From NCBI RefSeq assembly GCF_024347195.1, contig NZ_AP025281.1, forward strand, positions 4,960,001-5,024,000: 64,000 bases of DNA, given 5' to 3'. The notes beneath the pieces are model-generated. The model saw nothing but the letters and a program-made list of their open reading frames with translations, was not told the DNA's origin and searched no databases. Source of the DNA: Aliamphritea hakodatensis (GTDB taxonomy: Bacteria; Pseudomonadota; Gammaproteobacteria; Pseudomonadales; Balneatricaceae). Position numbers and translations under genes: made by a program. Shown piece after piece: positions 25,709 to 34,629 of this stretch. The stretch's first letter is position 1, and each line of letters starts with the position of its first letter.

Positions 25709-27169
25709 ATGTCAGATCAGGTATTTAACAACTACATCGCCGGTGAATGGCAGCCAGGCAACAACGGCAGCATTGCTAACATCAGCCCGGCAGATACCCG
25801 TGACGTGATTGGTCAGTACGCTCAGGCTGACAGCGCACAGACTGAAGCAGCCATTCAGGCAGCAATGGCCGGTCAGGTTGAATGGGCCAAGAGCGGTCTG
25901 GAACAGCGTTACTCTGTACTGATGGCTATCGGCGACGAACTGATCGCCCGTAAAGACGAGCTGGGTAACATTCTGGCCCGTGAAGAAGGTAAAACCCTGG
26001 CCGAAGGTGCCGGTGAAGTTTACCGTTCCGGTCAGTTCTTCCATTACTACGCCGCTGAAGTGCTGCGCCAGATGGGTGAAACGGCTGAATCCGTTCGTCC
26101 GGGCATCGAAATTGAAACCCGCCGCGAGCCGGTCGGTGTTGTCGGTATCATCACGCCGTGGAACTTCCCGACTGCGACAGGTGCATGGAAAATCGCCCCT
26201 GCACTGGCGTTCGGTAACGCGGTGGTATGGAAGCCTGCTAACCAGGTGCCTGCTTCTGCATGGGCGCTGACAGAAATCATTTCCCGTCAGGGTCTGCCTG
26301 CCGGTACGTTCAACCTGGTCATGGGCCCGGGCAGCCAGGTGGGTGATGTGCTGATCAACTCCCGCGATGTAAATGCGCTGACGTTCACCGGTTCACTGGA
26401 AACCGGCCGTAAAGTTGCCTCTGCCACTGCCGGTAACCTGGTTAAGTGCCAGTTGGAAATGGGCAGCAAGAACGCCCTGATCGTACTGGATGATGCCGAT
26501 CTGGATAACGCAGTTGAATGTGCTGTCGGTGGCGCGTTCGGCGGTACCGGTCAGAAATGTACCGCGTCTTCCCGTCTGATTGTTACCGAAGGCATTCACG
26601 ACCGTTTCGTAGAAGCCATGCAGGCCCGTATGGCCAAGCTGGTTGTCGGTCACCCGCTGAAAGAAGGCGTGCACATCGGTGCCGTTGCTGATGCCCGTCA
26701 GCTGGAACAGAACGTTGAGTATTTTGAACAGGCTAAACGCGAAGGCGGCAACCTGGTCTGTGGCGGTGAAGTGTTCACTGAAACCTTCAACGGCGAAGAA
26801 GTGGAAGGCTACTACATGCAGCCTGCGCTGTTCACCAACACTACCAATGACATGACCATCAACCGCGAAGAAGCCTTTGCCCCGATTGCATGTGTCATCA
26901 AAGTTAAAGATTACGAAGAAGCACTGGCAACCCTGAACGATACCAACTTCGGTCTGACCGGCGGTATCTGCACCCAGTCTCTGCAGCACGCGACTCACTT
27001 CAAGCGTAACGCCAAGACTGGCTGTGTCATGGTGAATCTGCCAACGGCGGGTACTGATTACCACGTACCGTTCGGTGGCCGTAAGGATTCCAGCTTTGGC
27101 CCGCGTGAGCAGGGTACCTATGCGAAAGAATTCTACACCGTGGTTAAAACCAGCTATATCCGCGCCTGA
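25709..27169 (+). CDS. NAD(P)-dependent aldehyde dehydrogenase
   Basis: A 486-residue ALDH-superfamily enzyme oxidising an aldehyde to an acid in the cytoplasm. Catalytic Cys lies in GGTGQKCTASSR, the general-base Glu in CQLEMGSKN, and the coenzyme/substrate-anchoring Asn in IITPWNFP. The overall pattern resembles alpha-ketoglutarate semialdehyde or related dehydrogenases, but substrate class cannot be fixed by eye. It is followed after 38 bases by the M19 homologue. Codon choice is strongly biased to common gammaproteobacterial codons, suggesting high expression when induced. Confidence 0.88.
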   Translation: MSDQVFNNYIAGEWQPGNNGSIANISPADTRDVIGQYAQADSAQTEAAIQAAMAGQVEWAKSGLEQRYSVLMAIGDELIARKDELGNILAREEGKTLAEGAGEVYRSGQFFHYYAAEVLRQMGETAESVRPGIEIETRREPVGVVGIITPWNFPTATGAWKIAPALAFGNAVVWKPANQVPASAWALTEIISRQGLPAGTFNLVMGPGSQVGDVLINSRDVNALTFTGSLETGRKVASATAGNLVKCQLEMGSKNALIVLDDADLDNAVECAVGGAFGGTGQKCTASSRLIVTEGIHDRFVEAMQARMAKLVVGHPLKEGVHIGAVADARQLEQNVEYFEQAKREGGNLVCGGEVFTETFNGEEVEGYYMQPALFTNTTNDMTINREEAFAPIACVIKVKDYEEALATLNDTNFGLTGGICTQSLQHATHFKRNAKTGCVMVNLPTAGTDYHVPFGGRKDSSFGPREQGTYAKEFYTVVKTSYIRA

Positions 27170-27207
27170 AGTCAGCCGCCTTTAATCAGTCATCAGGAGA
27201 GCTAAAC

Positions 27208-28206
27208 ATGCATCTGGATTTACATCGCCAACAGATCGTCATCGATGGCCTGCAGTACTCCAACTGGAGCCGCGAGATTTTCGAACAGCTGCAAGCCGGC
27301 GGTGTCACTATGGTTCACGCCACCATCGTCTATCACGAACAGATTCGTGAAACCCTGTTACGGATCGGCGAATGGAACCGCATGTTCGAGCAACACGGTG
27401 ACCTGATTATGCCGGTTAAGTCCGCTGACGATATCCGTCTGGCGAAACAACTGGGCAAAGTGGGTGTTATGTTCGGCGCGCAGAACTGCTCGCCGATCGA
27501 AGATGATATCGACATGATTGCGATTATGCGTGAGCTGAATCTGATGATTATGCAGCTCACCTATAACAACCAGAGCCTGCTGGCCTGCGGCTGCTATGAA
27601 GCGGAAGACAGCGGTGTCACCCGCTTTGGCCGTCAGGTCATCGCGGAAATGAACCGGGTCGGCATGATTGTGGATATGAGCCACAGTGCGGAACGCAGCA
27701 CGCTGGAAGCCATTGAGATTTCCAGCCGGCCGATTGTGATCTCTCACGCCAACCCGAACAGCTTCCACCCGGCAAAGCGGAATAAATCCGATACCGTCCT
27801 GAAAGCACTGGGTGAGTCCGGCGGTCTGCTCGGCTTCAGCCTGTATCCGTTCCACCTGAAAAACGGCCCGGACTGCACCCTGGAAGAATTCTGCGACATG
27901 GTTGCCCGTACCGCTGATCTTATGGGGATTGATCAGATAGGTATCGGGACTGACCTGTGCCAGCAACAGCCACTGGAAGTACTTGAGTGGATGCGTAACG
28001 GCCGCTGGTCAAAAGAGATGGATTACGGCGAAGGCTCAAAAAGCAATGCTGACTGGCCCCGCCCGCTTGAATGGTTTAAAGACAGCCGCGATTTCCCGAA
28101 CCTGACAAAAGGCCTTTTGGACCGTGGCTTCAGTGAGCAGGACGTTGCCAAAGTCATGGGCCTGAACTGGCTGAACTTTTTTGATGAGGCACTGAAACCC
28201 GCATAA
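27208..28206 (+). CDS. M19 (renal dipeptidase) family protein with non-canonical metal site
   Basis: A 332-residue amidohydrolase-fold protein of the M19 family, no signal peptide. Canonical M19 enzymes have an N-terminal H-x-D; here the matching stretch is IDGLQYSNW, so both ligands are missing. The bridging Glu of G-x-E-G is replaced in MFGAQNCSPIEDD. The later histidines are kept (VDMSHSAE, ISHANPNSFHP), as is IGIGTDL. From memory, the M19 homologue in the Pseudomonas aeruginosa glycine betaine/dimethylglycine cluster (PA5396) has the same IDGL and FGxQN pattern. Dipeptidase activity is therefore doubtful. GGAG precedes the ATG. Confidence 0.8.
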   Translation: MHLDLHRQQIVIDGLQYSNWSREIFEQLQAGGVTMVHATIVYHEQIRETLLRIGEWNRMFEQHGDLIMPVKSADDIRLAKQLGKVGVMFGAQNCSPIEDDIDMIAIMRELNLMIMQLTYNNQSLLACGCYEAEDSGVTRFGRQVIAEMNRVGMIVDMSHSAERSTLEAIEISSRPIVISHANPNSFHPAKRNKSDTVLKALGESGGLLGFSLYPFHLKNGPDCTLEEFCDMVARTADLMGIDQIGIGTDLCQQQPLEVLEWMRNGRWSKEMDYGEGSKSNADWPRPLEWFKDSRDFPNLTKGLLDRGFSEQDVAKVMGLNWLNFFDEALKPA

Positions 28207-28660
28207 TAATTAAATAAATGTTATGCATGTTTTTTTAAATGAATATTTAATTAAAAACTGACAGAAATAATATGATTGTCTATATGTAAAATTGCTAATT
28301 ATTTTCGCATTTATGATATAGGCATTAAATAAACGCTGTTAGATTGAATGGTTAGTCTGGCGACTTATTTTATTTTTATTGGGTGTATAAAAATAAAAAT
28401 GTTACCTGGAAAGGTAAACGTTGCTACGGTTTCCGGACTAAACATATCGCACCAACAGCCCTCACCACCGCGACAGGCATGCGGCTGATGAGAGACTGAA
28501 GGCATAAACGGAATATACCTGTGCGGTATAAAAACGGTGTTACTGAACTGAATCCGGAACTGCCCGGATTTATTCAGCAGCAAAGTTAATATTTTAAGGA
28601 AAGGATCACCTTATACGCTCCCGTTAAGTACTCATAAAAATAACAACATGAGGTAATAAC
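28207..28660 (+). promoter_or_regulatory. AT-rich region upstream of the BCCT gene
   Basis: About 450 bases without a supportable gene. Two inverted repeats stand out: a perfect 12-bp AT-only repeat (28368-28379 / 28387-28398, 7-base spacer) and TTACCT GGAA AGGTAA (28402-28417). They may end the upstream operon or bind a regulator of the transporter gene. Confidence 0.45.
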
Positions 28661-30502
28661 ATGAAAACCCCACCGCCGTTTACGGATATAGAGGTAAAAA
28701 CCTCTCCCGAAGGCTTTTATAAAGGTTACAGTTTACCTATCGCTATGCTCAGTAAAGTCTCCATGACATTACTGGTTCTGTGGGCACTGGTCTGGCCTGA
28801 TAATGCCGGTTCTATGCTCTCTTCATTGAACGGTACTCTGCTGAATACCTTCAACTCCTTCTACATCGTTGTAGTTGGTCTGTTCGCTTTCTTCTGTTTC
28901 GCACTGGCGCTTGTCCCTTCCTGGGGTAGCCGACGGCTCGGTAAAGAAGGTGAAAAACCTGAATTCTCAAATTTCTCATGGTTTTCCATGATGTTCGGTG
29001 CGGGTCTGGGTGTAGGTCTGATGGTTTACTCCACTGCCGAACCAATGGGCCTGTGGGGCTCCAACCCGGTTGTACTGGCCGGCGATGCGGTTGCCAATAC
29101 CGCCGGCGCCGTTGAATCCGGTATGCGTTATACCTTCCTGCACTACGGTTTCCATGCCTGGGCAATTTACGTGGTAACCGGCCTGTCGCTGGCGTACTAC
29201 GCATATACCCGTAATATGCCGCTGACGATCCGCTCCGCGCTGACGCCTCTGCTGGGCCGCCACCTGAATGGCCCGCTGGGTCACCTGGTTGACGTCCTGG
29301 GTGTTGTGGCAACGATTCTGGGTGTATCCGTAACCATCGGTTTCGGTATCAGCCAGCTGGTTGACGGTGTCTATGCCATTACCGGTATGGAATGGCTGAT
29401 GAAAGATCTCGATACGAAACCGGCGCCCAGCACAGTGGGTCTGCTGGCCGCCCTGATCATGATCATGGGTATGTCGATCATTTCTGCCGTATCCGGTGTA
29501 GGTCGCGGGGTAAAATACCTGTCTAACCTGAACCTGGTTCTGTCGCTGATCCTGCTGCTGACTTTCGTATTCTTCGGTTCATTCGGCTTCGCCATGACCA
29601 CCTACGGTACAGCGCTGGTTGATTACATTCTGAACTTCATTTCACTGTCTTTCGGCGCTTATGGCCCGACACCATACGACAGCTTTGTTGCTTCACTGCC
29701 TGAAGTTGCCCGTTCTCTGCCACCTGCTGATTTGCAGGCAATGCACGCGACCGGTCCATGGGGCGGTTTCGATTCCTTCAAGGCTGGCCTGCCGGCTGCC
29801 CTGCAGGCAACTGAAAACTTCGATGCAACTGCAGCTGCTATCTGGGAAGTAACAGAAGAAGGCCGTCAGTTTGGCTGGCAGTCAGCCTGGACAACCTTCT
29901 ACTGGGCATGGTGGATTGCATTCTCGCCTTTCGTAGGTTTGTTCCTGGCGCGTATCTCTAAAGGCCGTACTATCCGTGAATTCGTACTGGGTGCGGTTAT
30001 CGCTCCGGCACTGGTATGTTTCGCCTGGATGACTATCCTGGGCGGTACTGCGATCGATCTGGAACTGTCCGGCGCGGCTGAAGGCAGCATTATCGGTGCA
30101 TCTGCGACCGCTAAGCTGTTCGCTACTCTGGCACTGATGATTGACGGCGGCCTGCTGTCTGCCATCACCATCATGTGTGTGGTTCTGATCATGACCTTCC
30201 TGGTCACCTCTGCTGACTCCGGTATTCTGGTAATGAATACCATTATGTCTGGCGGTGCTCAGGAAACCGGCCACCTGCACCGCATCATCTGGGGCGTGCT
30301 GCTGACGCTGGTAATTGCGACCCTGCTGATCGCCGGTGGCGGCGGTATGGACGCGCTGAAGAACGCAATGATCATCGGTGCACTGCCGTTTACCATGATC
30401 ATGTTCCTGATGTGTCTGGCCATGATCAAAGCACTGATCCGTGACGACATCCGTGACAAAGAAGGTCTGGGCGCTGAACCGACAGCAACCACGACTAACT
30501 AA
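28661..30502 (+). CDS. BCCT-family betaine/choline/carnitine-type transporter
   Basis: A 613-residue inner-membrane carrier with about twelve hydrophobic segments. The BCCT signature region FYWAWWIAFSPFVGLFLAR lies at about residues 411-429, with the usual Trp cluster for quaternary-ammonium binding, and MFGAGLGVGLMVYSTAEP near residue 110 is another family hallmark. BCCT carriers import glycine betaine, choline, carnitine, DMSP or related compounds with Na+ or H+. No long osmosensing C-terminal tail is present, which favours a nutrient-uptake role. It completes the island with the ALDH, M19 homologue and LysR gene. Ends at a strong terminator. Confidence 0.9.
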   Translation: MKTPPPFTDIEVKTSPEGFYKGYSLPIAMLSKVSMTLLVLWALVWPDNAGSMLSSLNGTLLNTFNSFYIVVVGLFAFFCFALALVPSWGSRRLGKEGEKPEFSNFSWFSMMFGAGLGVGLMVYSTAEPMGLWGSNPVVLAGDAVANTAGAVESGMRYTFLHYGFHAWAIYVVTGLSLAYYAYTRNMPLTIRSALTPLLGRHLNGPLGHLVDVLGVVATILGVSVTIGFGISQLVDGVYAITGMEWLMKDLDTKPAPSTVGLLAALIMIMGMSIISAVSGVGRGVKYLSNLNLVLSLILLLTFVFFGSFGFAMTTYGTALVDYILNFISLSFGAYGPTPYDSFVASLPEVARSLPPADLQAMHATGPWGGFDSFKAGLPAALQATENFDATAAAIWEVTEEGRQFGWQSAWTTFYWAWWIAFSPFVGLFLARISKGRTIREFVLGAVIAPALVCFAWMTILGGTAIDLELSGAAEGSIIGASATAKLFATLALMIDGGLLSAITIMCVVLIMTFLVTSADSGILVMNTIMSGGAQETGHLHRIIWGVLLTLVIATLLIAGGGGMDALKNAMIIGALPFTMIMFLMCLAMIKALIRDDIRDKEGLGAEPTATTTN

Positions 30503-30514
30503 ACCGCTGTAATG

Positions 30515-30551
30515 AAAAAGCCCCCGTCAGGTAACTGACGGGGGCTTTTTT
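30515..30551. terminator. Intrinsic terminator of the BCCT gene
   Basis: AAAAAGCCCCCGTCAG, loop GTAA, CTGACGGGGGCTTTTTT: a perfect stem with T-runs on both strands. It serves the BCCT gene and the convergent TgpA-like gene. Confidence 0.92.
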
Positions 30552-30577
30552 ATGTGAGTATCATTGCCAGCCAGCCG

Positions 30578-32563
30578 TTACAGCTGCTGCTTAAGCTGCT
30601 TCAGACGCCGCCGGTACAGCTTCATATTCACCCCTGAGGCAACATCGTACTGAGCCTGCCCGGCCGCCTCTGCCCAGGCCATTAATGCGTCCGCCTGATC
30701 CGGCAAAACAGCCGCTGCACGACGACAATATTGCTGCAGGGTTTCCCCGGCGGCCCTTGCCAGTGCCGGCTGTTTACGGCTCAGGCGGTCTGACAGGCGT
30801 TCCGCATCCAGTGAAATCTGATCCCGGTAACGGGGTCTGGCCCGCAGCAGCCACCAACCAATCACCACCAGCACAAGGGTGACCGGTAATAACACCAGCA
30901 ATACTGATTTAAGATAATCCAGAGTGCCCAGCCAATTTTTCAGCAAGTCTTCCTGGCGGCTGTCATAACCCAGCACCCAGCGATGCCAGCTGTAGTTCAG
31001 GCTCTGATAACGTAACCGCAACTCGGCTAACAGGGCAAACTGCTGCTCCAGTCTGACCATGCTCAGCGGCTGATCCGCCAGATAACCGGGAGACTGCTGT
31101 AACAGCTCCTCTATGCCGTCCATAACCCGTTCCGGTGCGACAGACGCAGTAGGGTCAATCCGTTGCCAGCGGCCATCAAGCCAGGCTTCAACCCAGGCAT
31201 GGGCATCCCGCTGCCGGATCAGCAGATATTCACTGTACGGATTCCATTCCCCCCCCAGATAACCACCCACCAGCCGGGTGGGAATGCCGGCCATCCGCAG
31301 CATCAGCCCGGTGGCACTGGCAAAGTGTTCGCAGAAGCCTTCCCGGGTTGCAAAGAAAAACTCATCCACCCGGTGCCCCTGTAAACGGGCCGGAGAAAGG
31401 GTATAACTGAAATGCTGCCGGTACTGCTGCAGAATCGCCGCAACAATCTGCTGCTTTGACAGCCCCTCTGCCAGCCACTGATCCACCTGAGCCCGGGCCC
31501 GGGGGTTACCCGCCGGCACCTGCAGATAACGGCGCAGATCCTCCGTGCTGAGCGTCTCACCCGTGCCATCCTGTAACGGCAGGCTGTAGGTAAAACGCTG
31601 CTGTAAGGGCTCAGGCGCTCTGACAGTCCCGTCCGGGAACAGCTTCAACCCTCCGGTACCATTGTTTACCGGCGTCAGGGCAATCAGCCATGCGCTGCTT
31701 GCCGGTTCAGCAATGACCTGATAATCCCCTGTATAACGGCTATCCGGCAGCTGTCTGCTGGGTTCAGCAGCATCAATCCGCCAGCGCTGGCCGTCGAAAT
31801 GATCAAAGGTCATCGCCCGCCAGTAACGCCTCTGCTCCGGCACCGGGTCACCGCTGAAACTCACCCGAAACGCCATTTCATCGGAACGCAGCAGATTGCT
31901 GATTTCCCCCGGTGCGAGACTGTCGGACAGTCCGGTGCGGGCGGACGGCGTGGCCAGCTCCAGGCTCCACAGCGGGCCTATTCTGGGAAAGATAAGGAAG
32001 ATCAGTAACGCCAGCGGCAGGGCCTGCAATAACAGCAGACCCGCCGTTTTCAGCGGTTGCCAGCGAACACGCCACAAAGAAGAAGCTTCGCTGTGCAGGG
32101 TAATCAGGCTGGCCAACAACACAACGATTGATAACACCCCGTACGCTCCGGACAGCATACTGGTGGAAAACAGATAAGCAGCAGCAATGATAAAACAGTT
32201 CACCAGCACCACCACCCAGACATCCCGCCGGGTTCGCAGCTCCAGTAACTTCAGGGTATTGGCCATCACCAGCAAAATCACCAGTCCGAGCAGCGTCGAT
32301 TTACCCAGTATGCTCAGTGCCGTCACCGTCAGTACCACCAACACCGCCAGCACTTTCAGCAACCGTGGCGGCTGCGCAATGCCCCGGTTCAGGCGCAGCC
32401 CGGCATACACCAGCAAGCCCCCGGCCAGCAAAGACATCCATACAGGCATATGCAGCGCCTGAGGCAACATGCACAGCACCGTACTGAAAAATATCCAGCG
32501 GCGGGCGTTCAGTGCCGGCAACGCCTCTTTAGGCACCGTTTTCTGATGAGCAAACAAACTCAT
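30578..32563 (-). CDS. tgpA: TgpA-like membrane transglutaminase (DUF3488 + transglutaminase)
   Basis: A 661-residue inner-membrane protein. Residues 1-180 hold several hydrophobic segments (DUF3488), a periplasmic transglutaminase-like domain lies at about 350-490, one more membrane segment is near 553-573 and a cytoplasmic DUF4129-like tail follows. The Cys-His-Asp triad is visible in EGFCEHFAS, QRDAHAWVEAW and RIDPTAS. Pseudomonas TgpA has the same layout; its physiological substrate is not settled. The ATG overlaps the DUF58 gene stop by four bases, giving a moxR-DUF58-tgpA operon. Confidence 0.88.
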   Translation of the reverse strand: MSLFAHQKTVPKEALPALNARRWIFFSTVLCMLPQALHMPVWMSLLAGGLLVYAGLRLNRGIAQPPRLLKVLAVLVVLTVTALSILGKSTLLGLVILLVMANTLKLLELRTRRDVWVVVLVNCFIIAAAYLFSTSMLSGAYGVLSIVVLLASLITLHSEASSLWRVRWQPLKTAGLLLLQALPLALLIFLIFPRIGPLWSLELATPSARTGLSDSLAPGEISNLLRSDEMAFRVSFSGDPVPEQRRYWRAMTFDHFDGQRWRIDAAEPSRQLPDSRYTGDYQVIAEPASSAWLIALTPVNNGTGGLKLFPDGTVRAPEPLQQRFTYSLPLQDGTGETLSTEDLRRYLQVPAGNPRARAQVDQWLAEGLSKQQIVAAILQQYRQHFSYTLSPARLQGHRVDEFFFATREGFCEHFASATGLMLRMAGIPTRLVGGYLGGEWNPYSEYLLIRQRDAHAWVEAWLDGRWQRIDPTASVAPERVMDGIEELLQQSPGYLADQPLSMVRLEQQFALLAELRLRYQSLNYSWHRWVLGYDSRQEDLLKNWLGTLDYLKSVLLVLLPVTLVLVVIGWWLLRARPRYRDQISLDAERLSDRLSRKQPALARAAGETLQQYCRRAAAVLPDQADALMAWAEAAGQAQYDVASGVNMKLYRRRLKQLKQQL

Positions 32564-33561
32564 AACCGTTCCCCGGTATCAGATCCACCGGCAGCACCCG
32601 GGCTCAGTGCCAGCTGTTTCAGCACCCTATCCAGATGATTTCGCCCCCGGTCAGGCGGGATTTCTGCGCCACCGAGACGTAATCCGTAGGTTTGATCCTG
32701 CCCGTGATACTGCAACGCCTGCCAGGTCATTTCTGACAGTTTAATCTCCTGGCTACCGGGCCAGACACTGGCATCCAACCAGAACTCCTGTCCCTGTTCC
32801 GCGGTATAGCTGCGGACCTTCAGCCCCTGGCCACTGGCCAGTTTCTTCCAGGCAATACGGCTCATGGAATCCCCCGGCTGATAGTCATCAAGCCCCTGAA
32901 ACGCATCGGTACCCGATAACCGGCTGCCCACCGGACGCCCTCCCTCTGCCGCTGCCGGTGACAGCGGTGGGGGCAGCTTTGCCTGTAACGGCTTAGGGTA
33001 AACCAGACAGCGGGTTTGCAGCGACGCCCAGCTCCATGCCCGGAATAACCCCAGCGGATACCGGGACTCCACGTAAAGCGCCCCGGCCTCATCCCAGCCC
33101 CGCTGCCGTGCCGGCCGGAACAGGGTCAGCCTGGCTGAGCCCCCGGCTTCAATGGCAACTGAACGCAGATCCGCATCATGAATCGCCAGGGTGATCTGAT
33201 TCACCCGCCGGTCTGCCGCCTGTAACTGATAGGTAAAGCCGATGTCTTCCCCGGCAAACACCGGCTCACAACGGCCGGTTTCGATCACCACGCCAGACAG
33301 ACAGGCATAGGTATGGAGAATCGACACCAGAAATACCGCCCCCAGCATGAAACACACCGCATAGGCCAGATTATTCTGATAGTTGATGGCCAGCAGCAGA
33401 ATCAGCAGGTTTACCCCCAGATAGGCAAAACCCGCCCGGGTAGGAAAGATGTAAATGACCCGCTGGGTCAGCTCGATATGATGTCCTGAAGGATGCCGGG
33501 ATATGGCCCAGCGCCGCATCCGCCGGGCCAGCCGCTCTGCCAGCGAAAACCGGGCAAGCAT
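32560..33561 (-). CDS. DUF58 domain protein
   Basis: A 333-residue protein with two membrane segments near residues 39-83 and a C-terminal DUF58 region (GTDAFQGLDDYQPGDSMSRIAWKKLA, key residues DxxQ-YxxGDxxRxIxWK). DUF58 proteins are usually encoded between MoxR ATPases and transglutaminase proteins, and may be chaperone targets or VWA-related scaffolds; the precise role is unknown. Overlaps the moxR stop by one base and the tgpA start by four. Confidence 0.87.
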   Translation of the reverse strand: MLARFSLAERLARRMRRWAISRHPSGHHIELTQRVIYIFPTRAGFAYLGVNLLILLLAINYQNNLAYAVCFMLGAVFLVSILHTYACLSGVVIETGRCEPVFAGEDIGFTYQLQAADRRVNQITLAIHDADLRSVAIEAGGSARLTLFRPARQRGWDEAGALYVESRYPLGLFRAWSWASLQTRCLVYPKPLQAKLPPPLSPAAAEGGRPVGSRLSGTDAFQGLDDYQPGDSMSRIAWKKLASGQGLKVRSYTAEQGQEFWLDASVWPGSQEIKLSEMTWQALQYHGQDQTYGLRLGGAEIPPDRGRNHLDRVLKQLALSPGAAGGSDTGERL

Positions 33562-34481
33562 CAGCTGAGCACGTCTACCTGTGACAACAGGTAGCTGGCA
33601 GGATCGTGTTCCGAACCGGGATGCAGTAACTCCCGGCCCACCAGACGGTGCCCGGCAACCGCCGGAAACACCTGCTGAACGTCATCCGGTAAAACATAGG
33701 CACGCCCCTGCAAAAACGCCCACGCTTTCGCAGCATTCAGCACCGCCAGACTCCCCCGGGGGGATAAACCGAGGCTGAAATGCTGGCTGTCCCGGCTGTA
33801 CTGTGCCAGCCGTTGTAAATAACTGACCACCGCTGAGGATACCTGTAACCGGCTGACCAGCCTCTGGGCCTCCAGCAACTGCTCCGGCGTCAGCAATTGC
33901 TGCACCCCGCCAAGCTGATCTGCGGCGCCCCCCTGCAACAGCATTTTTTCTTCAGCCTCAGCGGTGGGATAGCCGATGGATACCCGCATCAGAAAACGGT
34001 CCAGCTGGGATTCTGGCAATGGAAAAGTCCCGTACTGTTCAGTCGGATTCTGAGTCGCGATGACAAAAAACACTTCCGGTAACACATGGCGCTGGCCGTC
34101 CAGCGACACCTGCCGCTCTTCCATTGCTTCCAGCAAGGCACTCTGAGTCTTGGGTGACGTCCGGTTAATTTCATCCGCCAGCAGCAGCTCGGTAAACACC
34201 GGGCCTTTATGTAAACGGAAACCGGACTGCTGCTGATCATAAATGGCACCCCCGAGAATATCCCCGGGCAGCATGTCACTGGTGAACTGTACCCGCTGAT
34301 AATCCAACCCCAGCACTTTTGCCAGCGCATGCGCCAGGGTGGTTTTCCCAAGCCCCGGCAGGTCTTCAATGAGCAGATGCCCCCGTGCCAGTAAACAGGC
34401 CAGTGATAAACGGATAACTTCCGGCTTACCCAGCAATACATCATCAATTACCGTTGCCAGTTGCTGCAGTCTCTCCTGCAT
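33561..34481 (-). CDS. MoxR-family AAA+ ATPase
   Basis: A 306-residue AAA+ ATPase. Walker A is in DLPGLGKTTLAHALA, Walker B in LLLADEINRTSPK, and sensor 1 in FVIATQNPTEQYG. MoxR ATPases act as chaperone-like factors for proteins encoded beside them, here presumably the DUF58 and TgpA-like proteins. First gene of the three-gene operon; the start at 34481 follows a run of A and G residues (AAAAAGGACAC). Cytoplasmic. Confidence 0.9.
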   Translation of the reverse strand: MQERLQQLATVIDDVLLGKPEVIRLSLACLLARGHLLIEDLPGLGKTTLAHALAKVLGLDYQRVQFTSDMLPGDILGGAIYDQQQSGFRLHKGPVFTELLLADEINRTSPKTQSALLEAMEERQVSLDGQRHVLPEVFFVIATQNPTEQYGTFPLPESQLDRFLMRVSIGYPTAEAEEKMLLQGGAADQLGGVQQLLTPEQLLEAQRLVSRLQVSSAVVSYLQRLAQYSRDSQHFSLGLSPRGSLAVLNAAKAWAFLQGRAYVLPDDVQQVFPAVAGHRLVGRELLHPGSEHDPASYLLSQVDVLS

Positions 34482-34629
34482 GGATTGTGTCCTTTTTCAG
34501 TTCAGGGGCCGTGAGACAGCCGAATGAGTTCTTTTGTCACATATATAGTGCAGCATTGCAAACCTGATAAATTGTCACACAGGGTTTCACCACCGACGGC
34601 GAAATCTGTACAAATTCAGGATCTTATAC

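Noticed and set aside
25712..27064. Large minus-strand open frames opposite the aldehyde dehydrogenase gene
   Set aside because: Shadows of a highly biased coding sequence; no ribosome site or domain pattern.
30578..34481. TgpA/DUF58/MoxR operon as a novel system
   Set aside because: The layout is standard in gammaproteobacteria and every gene is intact and normal in length.
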